Of a stretch of 64,000 bases of DNA, positions 12,901 through 24,545 are shown one piece after another. A program made the position numbers and the translations under genes. Source of the stretch: Bimuria novae-zelandiae CBS 107.79 (lineage: Eukaryota; Ascomycota; Dothideomycetes; Pleosporales; Didymosphaeriaceae). How positions within the stretch are numbered: position 1 is the stretch's first letter; the number at the start of each line of letters is the position of its first letter. The stretch covers positions 117,909 to 181,908 of the forward strand of contig ML976665.1 in NCBI GenBank assembly GCA_010015655.1, given 5' to 3'. The notes beneath the pieces were generated by a model. That model saw nothing but the letters and a program-made list of their open reading frames with translations, had not been told where the DNA came from and did not search any database.

Positions 12901-12988
12901 CACAGGCCACGTTTTTCTGCTTTGCTTTTTCACGTTTGACGTGAAGAGAAAGAAAGATTCCCAAGTGGTTGTTTCTGCTTTTGGAAGA
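9942..12988. other. 3-kb intergenic stretch, no supported gene
   Basis: Apart from the NmrA-like promoter, nothing here passes as a gene. A more GC-rich patch at 10750-11210 is open in two frames but shows no family motif or splice structure. 12700-12988 should hold the MFS promoter; CTTTATACAG near 12715 is a weak TATA candidate. Confidence 0.45.
10070..10084 (-). promoter_or_regulatory. Probable TATA box of the NmrA-like gene
   Basis: Minus-strand GATATAAGAATAG, 130-140 nt before the ATG at 9941. Confidence 0.4.
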
Positions 12989-14943
12989 ATGCGCATCATG
13001 GCTTCAGCCACCGCAACAACTGCTGCCACCCCAGCAGTCGGTGATTCTAAAACACAGCGCGAGTCTTCATTCCTTCCCAGACATTTAGCAAACACGTCAA
13101 TTACGGACACGGCATTTGGTAGTCATAGTCTTACCAACACCAATACATTTAGCTCCACCACGACTGTGCCTCTTAAACATGCAAACGCTGAAGAACAACA
13201 GCGCGGCTCACTGCGCTTCTCGAGCATGTCAGCCTCTACTGCCGCGAATGAGATGCTGCCTGCGAGAGAAAGGCCCTCCCTCCCGACGCTGCTTTGCTTT
13301 TCGGCTCTTACCCTCAGCATCTTCCTCGCAGCGCTGGACACTGTCCTCATTCCTACGGCGCTGCCATCCATCTCACGAGACTTCCACATTCCGGATTCGC
13401 TTTATGCATGGACGGGTTCCGCATATCTGCTCGCAAATGCTGCTAGTATACCGCTTTGGGGCAAGCTCAGCGATGTCTTCGGTCGCAAACCGATCATTCT
13501 CCTCGCTAACTCTGTCTTCCTTGTCGGCAGCATCCTGTGTGCCGTGAGCAGTAGTGCAGCGATGCTTGTTGCTGGCAGATCAGTGCAGGGCTTAGGAGGC
13601 GGTGGTATCAATGTACTGGTGTACGTCTGTGTTGGTGACTTGTTCGCCATTCGGTAAGTCTGCGCAGAGCTTCGAATTCAATCCGTACTAAACTGCGCAG
13701 TGATCGATCGTTCTACATGGGAATCGTGGGTGCTATGTACGCCGTCGCCTCGGCTCTGGGACCAGTATTAGGAGGTGTATTTGCAGAGAGGCTCACTTGG
13801 CGATGGTGCTTCTACATCAACCGTGAGCATATCATAGACAGAGAGAGACAGCTCTTACTGACGCTCCTAGTTCCACTTGTTTCTATTGCCATCGTCATTC
13901 TCTACTTCACTGTACGCCTCCATGACCCACGCACGCCTTTCCTGCAAGGCATGGCGTCCCTCGACTGGCTCGGAACCTTTATGATCCTCGGTGCAACTAT
14001 CTTTCTCCTCGTCGGCCTACAGATTGGTGGCGCATCATCATACGCTCGCCCTATCGTCATTTGCCTCCTCGTCCTCGGTTCCCTTGCCTACGTTATATTC
14101 CCGTGGACCCAATGGTGGTACGAGAAGCACGGCGGCTCCCCAATAACACCGCTACGGATTTTCCGTGACATCTCCAACCTCTCCGCCCTTGGCGTATGCG
14201 CCTGCGATGCCCTCGTCTTCAACTCAGTCGCCTACTTCTTGCCGCTGTATTTCCAGCTCGTGCTTTCCACTTCACCCGAGACATCCGGCGTGTACATGCT
14301 CGCCGTGGCCATCCCACTAGCAATCTGCTCCTTCGTCGGCGGCTGGGTCATTGAGAAAACGGGTCGGTATCTCGAGGTCCTTCAAGCCGGTCTCGCGCTC
14401 ATGACCGTCGGCGTTGGCCTCTTCATCTCGTTGAAACCAGCGTTGGAGCTGGCGAAGATTATCACGTTCCTAGTCATTGTCGGCATCGGCTTTGGACCGA
14501 ACTTTAATGCCCCACTCATAGCGCTTCAGAAACGTATACGTGAGTCGGATATGGCCGCCGGTACGTCGGCGTTCGGGTTCGTGCGCATGGTCGGCGGCGC
14601 AATCGGTGTTGTGGTCGGGCAGGTAGTGTTTCAGATTCTTATGCGGCCGCATCTAGCTTCATTCGTTGATGCTGGGCTGACGAGAGAGTTTGCCGCGGTA
14701 TTATCTGGCGGTGAGGCGATCTCGCATGCCGAGAAGGTTGCCCTCTTAGGTGAGGGGCAGAGGAGCGTAGTGAGAGGAGGAATGACGGGTGCATTGAGAG
14801 GCGTCTGGATTTTCTATACTGTTGTGAGTTCTTTAGGATTGTGCGTGTCTTTTGGGGTACATCGAGGTCGATTGGAGAGAGGTGGGGAAACCGAGAAGCC
14901 GCAAACGAGCGAGACGTCGCGTGATGAAGAGATGTCGAGATAG
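12989..14943 (+). CDS. Major facilitator superfamily transporter, 14-TM drug:H+ antiporter type (DHA2-like)
   Basis: Exons 12989-13653, 13701-13822 and 13871-14943 give 619 residues. ATG 12989 is taken because the frame further upstream has no ATG; ATG 12998 is possible. About 115 polar Ser/Thr-rich residues precede the first membrane helix. LDTVLIPTALPSI matches the TM1 motif, GKLSDVFGRKP is MFS motif A after TM2, and RSVQGLGGGG lies in TM4. Length and the number of hydrophobic segments fit the 14-helix group. It should export small molecules across the plasma or vacuolar membrane using the proton gradient. The second intron, 13823-13870, is 48 nt with no in-frame stop. No toxin or metabolite gene cluster adjoins it, so the substrate is unknown. 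Confidence 0.9.
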
Positions 14944-15230
14944 AACGACGTCATCACAATTGCATGGGCGATCAAAAGTTGGTCAGATATATCTATTATC
15001 TCATTTGACACACATTTTGGTGACCAAATCACAAGCACCAAAGCATGCAGGCTATACAAACCACGCACGAATCATATTCCCACCGCTGAAAAGGTTTTCT
15101 TTCATCGTCTTCCACGACCTGAGTAGATCATCCGATACAAAGCAACTGAAACGTGCGCCCGCTGAAAACGCCAGTAGATTGAACCGTCCATTCAAGAGCC
15201 GCAAATCGAGCTTCGCCGCCCGAACTGTCT

Positions 15231-16293
15231 TCACTGTTGCCCTTTGGCCTCCTCGTAAGAATGAAGAGACACTGTTGGCCAGTACTCGCCCGCCAGATCA
15301 GACTCATAGAGCTCAGTCTGTCCCAGGAACTCTTTAAAATCCTCCCGGGAGCAGAAGTAGTCGGGAAACCGACCCGGTTTGAAGATTACCTTTATCTCCC
15401 GATTGCTGTATACGTCGATCAAGAAGTGCACAAAATTGCGCAATTGAGCTCGTCCAAGAACTTGCATGATTTCCCCATCTTTCCAGAGCTCATACATTTC
15501 CCGTGTATCTGGAAGGAGACGTACAGCATGACACGGCTTTTCGAAATCGCGCTTGAAAAGTTCGTCAGACGCAGTATCCTGGATAGTGAAAGAGAAGTAT
15601 TTCGGATGCATTGATTGAACACGTTGCAGCGGTAGAATATCGACATAAATTCGTCTCTTCTTTTTGGGGTCGTGAACCTTGATTTGGAGTTTTCTTCGCA
15701 ACTATGCGTCGCTGATGTCCTCGGACGCGCCATCGTAGACAGAGACGAAGGCTTGCCAATTGTCCGCGGCCTGGAGATCGCACGTGGAAGGAATCCTGTT
15801 TCCGGTCTTGATGAAGGTGTCACTCCACAACGCAAGGTCAGAGATGTCCAGACTAAGTGTGCTCTCCCTCGCCGCACGGACAACCCGCTGGTAGATAGGC
15901 AGGTACTCTTTCCTACGTACGTATTAGTTTGCAATCTAGAAATTTTATTGTAGGAAGACGTGATAAGTAGACCCAGGATGGGTAATACAAAGCCTAAACG
16001 TTGATTGCTAACGTAGTGTTGTATAGCCAGGGTTCGGCTTCACGTGAGAGCCACCTCGGGTGTGGGGTTCTCTTACCTGGTCTGGCGGTTCACGCGAGTG
16101 AGAGCGGCATAATTGCCATCCGTGCCGCCAACATGTGTGATGTGTACCGGCTTATTAGTAGCGATCTCGGCGGCATATTCGTAGACTTGGTTGCGTAGCT
16201 CTGGCACTGGCATCAGCGATCCGCCGCATAGTGTCTGCGCATAGCGCGCGATGTTGACTTACCCGCAGGGAGCTTGAGGAACAAAAACACCAT
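15231..16293 (-). pseudogene. F-box-like (LPAVPELRNQVYEYA) gene with in-frame amber
   Basis: Minus-strand exons 16293-16263, 16206-16077 and 15912-15231 join in phase. Introns begin GTAAGT and GTAAGA and end CCAG and GTAG. The 31-nt first exon encodes MVFLFLKLPA, and exon 2 continues PELRNQVYEYAAEIA, the F-box-like motif. Exon 3 reads SLDISDLALWSDTF, then ...SEDISDA, then a TAG at 15704-15702, then 156 further open codons (LRRKLQIKVHDPKKKRR...) to a normal stop. Without the amber the product would be 280 residues. CAG-to-TAG, a CpA-to-TpA change, would explain it. An unrecognised intron ending at that TAG is possible, but no good donor lies at the right distance. Whether the gene is dead or makes a 123-residue product is open. 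Confidence 0.65.
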
Positions 16294-17091
16294 AGCCACG
16301 CGGCTCGCAGCTTGCGATTGTGATGGGCGCGTGATGTTTGATAGAGGGTACCGGCTCAGTGAGACAAGCGCGAACGCGAAGTTGATGTCTGCCCGCTGCC
16401 ATGCTAAGCCCTAAATAGCTAGTAGGTAGGGCAAGTGCGGCAGTGAAAGGAGCACTGTACGTGAACCGGCGCGGACCTCGGGATAGGTCGTAGACATAGC
16501 ACAGTCATGCTCGAATTGATGGATTATTCCAAGGGAAGAGATAGAGTTGACAGCCCTCATGAGACGTATTTCCTACAACAAGGCCCGCGATCGAGAGTAT
16601 TCATAGCGAGCGTGATGCGTTGAGGCTGTTGAGGCTGTTGAGGCTGTTGAGAAAAGTCAGAAGCGCTCTACCGAGGAACCAGTCAACCAGCTGTTCTGTC
16701 CAACCGAGAACATATTCATTCCGGTGTCTTGTCTGTATTTTTCTGGCGACTTGAGCAACTCCATGCTTTAGGTTCTTAGTTGGCTGTTGGCTGTTGACGA
16801 AGCTCCATAGGTGATTATGCGCCTACAATGCCACCAGATATGCGCTATCCCCAAATCTGCGTCGTTGTGTTCTAGGCTCTTATAAATGACAAAAGCCAAG
16901 TGCAGAGGTCTGAGGTGGTAAAGAGCGATCTTGACCCTCTCTAAAAGATAAAACCGAATAAATACCATTGATATGATCAGTCCAGACCTGTTCGTTGTAC
17001 GTCATTGAGTAAGTAAATGCCTCAAGTAATTACTGCAGTCAAGCAAATGCCAGCTGGAATACGCTTCTCCTCATCTGATCCGCTCGTAAAC
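16294..17091. other. Intergenic with a short tandem repeat
   Basis: Upstream region of the F-box-like pseudogene and 3' side of the GST gene. Apart from the 9-bp tandem repeat at 16621 I see nothing. Confidence 0.5.
16621..16651. repeat. 9-bp tandem repeat, three and a half copies
   Basis: TGAGGCTGT is repeated three times head to tail (16621-16647) and followed by TGAG. Confidence 0.85.
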
Positions 17092-18334
17092 TCATAAAGG
17101 CATAATCTCTGGCATCGGTCCAACGGGAACAACATTCAGTCCTTTCGCCGTAGCATAGCCACTCTTATACTGCATGGTTTTTAGCCCGCTAAAATTGTAT
17201 AACAGGAAGGGCATACTCACGAGCTCAAAAGATGACGTCTTCTTAAATGCGCCCCCATTTGTCTTCTCACTCTCGTCCCAGTACAACCTCCTCAACCAAT
17301 CATGTATCCGGGGATAGTCGTATCTCACCATCTTGAGATTACAGCCCATAATCGTGTAGTAGGCGACATCGAACCGTATCATTGTCGTATAAAGCCTTAT
17401 ATCTGCCTCGGTGATGTTCTCACCAAAAAGGTAAGGCTGGTGGCCCGGTTGCGACAGATGTCCTTCAATGCGATCGAGCGATTGGAAAATTGAATAGACA
17501 TTGGCCTCGTACGCCTCCTGGGACGAAGCAAAGCCAGTCTTGTATACACCGTTGTTGATGGTGTCGTACACCCATTCGTTCATTGCGTCGATTTCGGATC
17601 GCAATTGCGGTGGATACAGCCCGTTTGCACCTTTTGTTGATTCGCGAAGATGCTCAGGGATGAAGGCGTCGAATTCAGTGTAGAACATGCGGATGATCTC
17701 ACTGGATTCGTTGTTCACGATCTTCTCTGCTTTTGGTCAGCACAGCATGTGGCTTGGTGGGGAAGTCTTTCGACTCTGCGGTATCATATGCACCGGTTTT
17801 CTTGTCCCAGAGAGTCGGAACGAGATATCTTCCGTCATATCCCGGCTCGCTCTTCTCATACAGCTCCTTTAGGTACTTGAATCCGTACAACGGATCTCTT
17901 TTCTCTCCACTGAAGCACCACAACACTTTGCCGTCTTTCTTCACAGCGTCGTCGAGCACTATGAGTTGAATGACATCCTCCAGTCCCTTTAGTGCATGCG
18001 TTATGTAGGTGCGATGGGCCCAAGGGCAGCCCTTATGAATCCAGAGCGCATAACGACCCGACTCCGCAGGAAAGTCAGAGGAAGGATCTGCTGAGATATA
18101 ATTCCGGAAGGCAGAGTCTTTGCGCCTGAAGTGACCGTCCTTGTCCGCGAAGTCTGCATCGGGCTTCTGAATGTTGTTAGATGCAATTACCTAGGTATAT
18201 ATAGCCCAATAGAACACTAGCACGATCGGCGCCGGACTATCTAATACCGATCTTGTCTTGGCTGACGTGGCCGAGGCAACTACGAGAGACCTGAGTTTGG
18301 ATATTCACCACACACTTACATTATTGAAAGACAT
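17092..18334 (-). CDS. Glutathionyl-hydroquinone reductase / Ecm4-type glutathione transferase
   Basis: Exons 18334-18320 (MSFNN), 18166-17794 and 17726-17092 give 340 residues. Donors are GTAAGT and GTGCAT. The first acceptor CATTCAG follows a CTAAC branch site, and the second is AGCAG. DADFADKDGHFRRKDSAFR leads into the thioredoxin-fold CPWAHRT motif, with the catalytic Cys at about residue 52. VPTLWDKKTEKIVNNESSEI is the family's most diagnostic stretch, and the C-terminal helical domain follows (YLFGENITEADIRLYTTMIR). Family members reduce glutathionyl-hydroquinones using GSH and belong to the Xi/omega-like group. Length fits (yeast Ecm4 is about 370). Probably cytosolic. Confidence 0.92.
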
Positions 18335-20105
18335 CCTGCGACAATGTGAGAATGCAAATTCCCACGGAAATGATAGAGAGGTCTTCTGAGTACCACGCGC
18401 GGGGCTTTAATATATACTTATGTCATCCGGTGTTCCCGGGGAGCTCTTGCTCCGGCGAGGTTGATTAGTGAGCCTCATCATACTCCTGTTCGGTCTGCGA
18501 TGACAAAGCAACAGTTCAGCCTGAAACTTTTGTTCCGCTCTTTGCTTACTAGAAACTCAGTGACGCTAATTCCGGATGCACTCCTTCCGTGATACATAGT
18601 CGTGGAATGCAAATCGCTGGTAAACACACAGCATAATACCAGGGCAAAAAGAAACAGGATCTACGGGTGACCCCAAAGCTAACGTTACACGCTCTAAAAG
18701 AAGACACAGTACTGACTCCTTCAGCAACACTACACCATGGCGCCTTCACGCGAGATTATGGTTACTTTTCTCGTTGACCCTTCCATGCTCTTGCTTGCAT
18801 CATTCTGGCCGGAGAATATTCGCTCAACGATCTTATCAAGGCGAAAGAACTTGTCTTGTCTTTCCTCGGGGCGACCGCATCGCCTTACTGGCCCTTAGTA
18901 TCCTTGTTCTTAGAGCCCTTGTTTCTCTTCTTGGTTTTATCCTTACTCTTTGGAGCTTTTGTGTCTTCCTTGTTTTTTCTCTTCTTGGCCTTCTCCAGCT
19001 TCTTCGTTCTGCTAATCTTCGCGAACGGCCAAGCACTCTTGCCAACAGCGCTCAATGCACCCCTGTCACTCTTATTCCCTTTTTCTCTCTTTGATGTTTC
19101 GAATGCATGTTGATCGGCCGAACCTCGAAGCGTCGAACCTGCCGGATGAAGTTCTTCGTCCTTTTCACCTACCACAAACACCCCTTGAAGATGTAGCTGT
19201 GACGATACCGCTCGTGCAGCTTGTTCAAAGTTATGTAGTCGCGTCCGTATCGATTGGTTTTCTGCGATGATCTTTCAGGAAATCGTCTTGTTCGTCCTAC
19301 TGGTGGAGCCCTTCTTTGTCGATGATTGCGATTGTGAGCTGCGGCGATATCGAGGTGGTGGATAGTGGAGTGTGATTGTGTAGCTTTTCTGTAACTACGC
19401 AGTTATGATCGTAACGTGGACTGCCATGATCACAGGTGTGATTGGTCGAGTTTAGCGGGCAGTCGAGGAGATATCGGTAAATCTACTCAAGCGCTATAGG
19501 AAATTAGAGAGATATGGGAATGCGAAGCATAAAGCAGCGACTCACCTTTGAATAGAATCCGCGGGAAGGCTTGAATTAGTAGAATGGACGTATTATCGCA
19601 ATCATCGGCAAATGCAAGACACAGTTTCCCACGACCATGATGCTCGTCGTACCAGAACTTATCATTTCGCTTTGCTGAAACATCACAGTGCGCGGCTTCA
19701 TGAAGCTCGCGAAGCTCCAAAGTTGAAACATTACAGTGAGCTATAAAAATTGTTTCGAAGGTATATATCTTCACATGCGCAGACATCGAGTAGATCAAAC
19801 ACTCCAGACCCCGTGACATAGCAGTGACTTTCATAGCTGGTGCGATTTCCAAGTGAAGTATGATTGGCTCTTCACTAATTTGTGGCGCAGATCTCCCGTA
19901 TTCGAGCTGCAAGCGTGATTGGTCGTATTATCCTCGCAACATCGCAGACCTCGCAAGTTTATGTGGTCAAGAAAGAGTGCGTGGTAACGAGTGCATTCAA
20001 ACAAGTTCTTTCAAACCCTAAGTCCCTCATTCCTAGTTCATGTCAACCCTACCGCAGACGAAAATCTGGCCAGATTCAAAAAGACGGGGCGAATTAGGTC
20101 TCCGA
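18335..20105. other. Intergenic with two unplaced minus-strand open frames
   Basis: 18885-19181 (-) is open for about 98 codons and ends in a strongly lysine-rich tail (KKLEKAKKRKNKEDTKAPK). The frame continues upstream to about 19275 without an ATG, so if real it is the last exon of a spliced gene. 19487-19912 (-) is open for 141 codons with no family resemblance. Neither is supported well enough to call a gene. Confidence 0.35.
18405..18420 (-). promoter_or_regulatory. TATA box of the Ecm4-type GST gene
   Basis: Minus-strand GTATATATTAAAGC lies about 75-85 nt before the ATG at 18334. Confidence 0.5.
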
Positions 20106-20446
20106 ATGCCTGAGGCATGGTTCTATAGTTTGACCGGTGAGCATCGCGCACTTTATTAGAAGCTTGATCACTCATTTCTAGACCCGCGACAGTGAGAGTC
20201 GACTACAAGGAATTTTATGCGAAACATACTTCCTGCGAGAGCTCCTCCAATCGATTTCGCCCAATCAACATCCGCACCTTAGTATGGTATACGAGGCGTT
20301 CAATTTCCATAAGGGGAAGGGGACTGTCGAGTACCATTGGTACTGTGACAACTGTGGATATGGTCCACACAACACGGGAATCTATGTCGCATGTATTATG
20401 TGTGGTCATCGGGAGGTTGGCTTTCCAACCGGTGATCCTCCTCAAA

Positions 20447-20454
20447 CTCGCGAG
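20447..20454. repeat. 8-bp target-site duplication, left copy (hAT-1)
   Basis: CTCGCGAG, identical to 23611-23618 on the other side of the element. It is itself a perfect palindrome. Confidence 0.95.
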
Positions 20455-23400
20455 CAGAGTTGCCAACAATCAATCAATCTATCAATCAATTAGTATTTTT
20501 GCTCAAATTGATCCTATCAATCAAATCAATCTCTCTCTCTCTCCATAATCAATCAGTTCAGTTTTTTCCTATTTTTTTGATTGATTGATTGATTCTTTTA
20601 ATCTATTTTTACGCCGTATTTAACGCTAAGAAGGCCTTTTAAAGTAGTAATATTAATAAGTATAGTTAATTATACGTATTATTAGTGTTAGTTATTTAGT
20701 GTTTTTAGTAATTTCCTAATTAGGTAATTAGCTAGCTTAACACCCTAATTTTGGCGCGTTTGCCCTCTTTATTAATACTCTCTCCTACCCTCCTCTTACA
20801 CTCTCTCGCACCCTCTCTCTTACACGTATACAATAGCCTTAGGTTTACAAAATAAAAGCAAAAGGAGCTTTCTAAGTATAGTAAAAAGGCTAGTAGCGTT
20901 ACTAGTCGTCGCGCCTGGCTTATAGAGTACACAGGATCTGCTAGCAACTTAGGGTAGCTAGAGCTTTAAGACTAAGCTTTAGGACCTTAACGCTATAGCT
21001 TTTAATATAGAGTCTTTGCTCTTAATTAACACGCTTTTAAGGCCCTTAAACGTATTAACGCCCTTTTATAAGCTACTAGAGACACTAATGCCGTCCTCTT
21101 AAGCTACGTTAAGTAGGGCTACTACTACTCCCTTAGTTACCTCCTTACCTAGCTCTAATAGCCCTGGGCTCGAATTTAACGCTTAGTTTACTAATAACTT
21201 TAATAGTATTAACTAGGTAAGGTTACTATAGTATACAAAGCCTTTGCGTACGCAGAGGTTTAAGAAGTCTTCGCTCTATAATTACGGGTATCGCGTTGCT
21301 CTCCAGGCAAATATGTAGCGTATATTTTTCGTCTGCCGCTATTACTATATACATAAAGTACCTAATAATTAATTTATTAAAGAGACGACAAGCTCTACAT
21401 CGTCGGCATGGAACCATGTAGAGCAGAGACGGCCAGGCCATGGGCACTTTCGCCCGGGCAAATAGTTAACTCTATTAGAGTTAGGGCAGCATACTTTTAC
21501 TAGCCTTATAAGCGCTAGCGTTAGCGTGCCGCAGGAGGTGTCTAACGCCCTAAAAAACTTTAATTAATAGCGTTTTTAACTCGCTCTAGTTAGCTAGCTT
21601 GCTAAGAATAATTACCTACTACGCGAAGTAAAGACGCTATTCTTTTAAGAGCTCTTACGCGCTGCTAACCTAGAGGCTAAGCTAGCTACTTTTTAAAGCT
21701 ATATAACTATTACTGCCTTCCTGTTAAGGTTATACGCAAATTTATAGCCTTATATATAAACTAAGCTCGCTCGCGCCCTTAGCAAAATCTATATTAGCTT
21801 TAATAGCTAGTCTATAAAAGGTAGTAAGAGTACGTTTTATAGGCTCGTTGCTTATTACGTTAATAGTCGTGGCAAGCTCTATAACCTGCCTCTTACCTTC
21901 CCTTAACTTAGTAGTGCGCATATAGGCGAGAAAGTCGCTATAGTTATTATTAAGACGCTATAGGCCTTTAGTATTAATAGTAGCTTAGTTAGGTACTTTA
22001 TACTTAATAATATAATAAATAATAATACAGCCCTCGAGGCGCTAGGCGCCTATTATAGCTTTACCTTATAAGACTAACGCCTCCGCTGCTTACCTCACTC
22101 GCTTAACTTAGTAGGGCAAACTATAATATTTAGAACTAATAAAGACGCCTTTAATAACAACAGCTTATAGTTTAGACTTAAGGAGAAATACCTACGCGAG
22201 TGGCAAAAAAAGGACCTTATTAAAGTCTTTATAAACGTTATATACTTAATATTAACGCCTTAGCAACATGACCTTTTTAATAACTTTTAACGTTTAACAC
22301 GCGAGGTAGGAGAGCCTTTATAGCTTTTTAAACCTATTAAGCCTATCATTACTTGCTAGAATAGCTACTTTAACTTTATAAAGAGAGCAGTCCTCCTCCA
22401 CCGCGTAATTAATACTTTTATTAATTATAAGGTAGAAAAGGCGCTATAAGATAAGTCCTTAGCTTACGCGCATGGCAAGGCTCCTGTTAATAGAGTACTT
22501 ATAAAAAGCCTTACTACTACTAATTAGGCTATAATTAGTTAGTATATTAAAGTCCTCTAGCCCTTAAAGGAGGCTACAAAGAGACTTAAAGGCCGTGGCG
22601 ACTCTAGCCGTTTTGGTGCAATCTATAAGGTATACCCTACTTTTAAGTACCTCCTCTCCTACTTTAAGCAGCTTGTTAAGAGCTTTTAAGATATTAATTT
22701 TAATAAGCCTAACGCTCTAGAGAACTACTTAAAAATTAACGTAACTATAGCCTACTTAAAGCTCTTAAAGTATTACAAGCTCCTTAAAAAGACGCCTATT
22801 TATTACGCCTTTACAGTCCTCTACCCTTACTATAAGTACTACTTTATTAATGCATGGACTAGAGAGTACAAAGTTTAGCTTAATTAAGCTAATTAGCAAT
22901 TCTAAGAGCTTTAGACTATATATAAATTAAAAGACGCTTACCCTATTATCTCTCTTACGCGCAAACGAGTAAAGCGCGTTAATAATATTAATAACTACGC
23001 TAAGTTACACGTTAAGCCTTTAAGAGCTAAAACTTCTACTTTACTTATTAATAGTACTAACAAGTTTAATTACTAGTGGCATAACGAACTTAGCGTCTCT
23101 AAGGATTACGTATACTATATAAATCCTATTAGGTATTAGGTATCTCTCCGCGATTAATATCCCTGCCTTTCTTAGTTTGCTATTAATTTCCTCTCGATCT
23201 TAGCGTCCTCTTGTTACTATAAGAGAATGTTTTCTAAGGTTAGCGATATAATAGAGCCAAAACGTTAAAAAAATAAGCCCTTAAATGCTCTCCACAATCA
23301 CGTGCGTACGGAGTTGGCTAAGAGCTGGATACTCTCCACCCCAGGAGACCCCGGACGGCGAGCTCCCAGTAGAGCTCTCAGAGCTCGAGATGCACGATAT

Positions 23401-23610
23401 CTATCAGGTATCGCAGTAGGATGACCCTGTCTAGCTTGTGCTGTACACATTTTATCTTAGCGCGATTTTTCAATCAATCAATTAATCAATCATCAATTAA
23501 AAAGCCTTAAAATTAACCATTAATTAATTAATTAGTAACTCGAGGTCCTTGACGATCAATCAAATCAATCTCAGCCCGAATTTTTGATTGATTGATTGTT
23601 GGCAACTCTG
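20455..23610 (+). mobile_element. hAT DNA transposon 1, RIP-degraded
   Basis: 3156 bp. The 25-bp terminal inverted repeats 20455-20479 and 23586-23610 are perfect and begin CAGAGTTGCCAACAATCAAT. The 8-bp duplication CTCGCGAG flanks both ends, as expected for hAT elements. Subterminal zones are dense in CAATCAAT/GATTGATT, likely transposase-binding repeats. The plus strand still reads as hAT transposase with Trp and Gln codons turned to stops: a YLKLLKYYKLLKKTPIYYAF region (about 22740-22820) and a C-terminal YPCLS...FAIN...ERMFSKVSDIIEPKR dimerisation region (about 23160-23280). It is inactive by sequence, though the ends could be acted on in trans. Confidence 0.93.
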
Positions 23611-23618
23611 CTCGCGAG
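23611..23618. repeat. 8-bp target-site duplication, right copy (hAT-1)
   Basis: CTCGCGAG, followed directly by the resumed host reading frame (AACTCTTTC). Confidence 0.95.
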
Positions 23619-24537
23619 AACTCTTTCAAGCAGCTTACCCCTACTCTTGAAACCACACCTGATGAAATCGACCACAAAGCACAAGAGGAGGCCAGACACA
23701 GTTGGGTGATCGTACTTCAGACCCGCAAATGGTTACAAATATCGCGACACTGTCAACCATGTCCACGCCGTTTCCGCTAGGAAGCAGTTCAACAACTGAG
23801 ATGACAGTAGCACCGAAGGATCTCTTATTAATTATGACGAACCCACTGACATTTCAAGACTAATGGAAGAATTTGTTCTCCCCTCAATTGTCACCTAAGT
23901 CTCCTGATAGCATCGATCTGGTCGACAGTCACATAGTACACGACTCTACAGATGGCTCTATGACCGAAATCATGGAAAAAGTACCTGCAGAAGATGTGTA
24001 TGAGCGACGGGCAAGGTATTTGTCAGATTTGATCATGGGTGGAGTGCATTTCGACATTGACTTTAAAGCAATGTTTGTGCACTGCACGGGTTCTGGGTCT
24101 AAATCCACACGGCGCCAGAGCGGTGCCACTGCATTCACGGGTAGCCCAAGCCAGCGATGGAAGTATGGTGCTAAAGCGGAGCTGGGCGTGCTTCTGGGTC
24201 CAAGAGAAAGCGCCACACCAGCCAAAACGAGGACGAGGATGATGGTAGCGAAGAAAGCCGAGGAATACATTCTAGGAAGTCAGGAACTATACCGATCAAC
24301 CAAAAAAGGCGGCTTGGTTGTCCCTTTTATAAGAAGCACCATCGGAATTGTCCCGGCTATGATTCTTGCTTTCGAACAGGTTTTCCAGATACCTGGCGCT
24401 TGAGGTAAGTTAACATACTTTCAAACTGATGGGCTGCTCTGATCTTGCGAAAAGGGACCACATTCGCAAAAGCACCTCATTCAGCAGTGTACAAGGTGTT
24501 GGAAAGAATTCCCAACCAAAGATGATCTTAATAAACA

Positions 24538-24545
24538 TCGGGATC
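24538..24545. repeat. 8-bp target-site duplication, left copy (hAT-2)
   Basis: TCGGGATC, identical to 27543-27550. Confidence 0.95.

Noticed and set aside
18885..19181. Lysine-rich minus-strand frame as a gene
   Set aside because: Begins only at GTG, has no in-frame ATG upstream, and no convincing upstream exon. Kept only as a note in the intergenic entry.
19487..19912. 141-codon minus-strand frame
   Set aside because: No recognisable motif, no TATA box or splice support, first codon not ATG.
20490..20600. CAATCAAT/GATTGATT arrays as a CRISPR-like or satellite repeat
   Set aside because: Spacing is irregular, and the arrays sit just inside hAT-1 ends on both sides, so they are subterminal transposon repeats.
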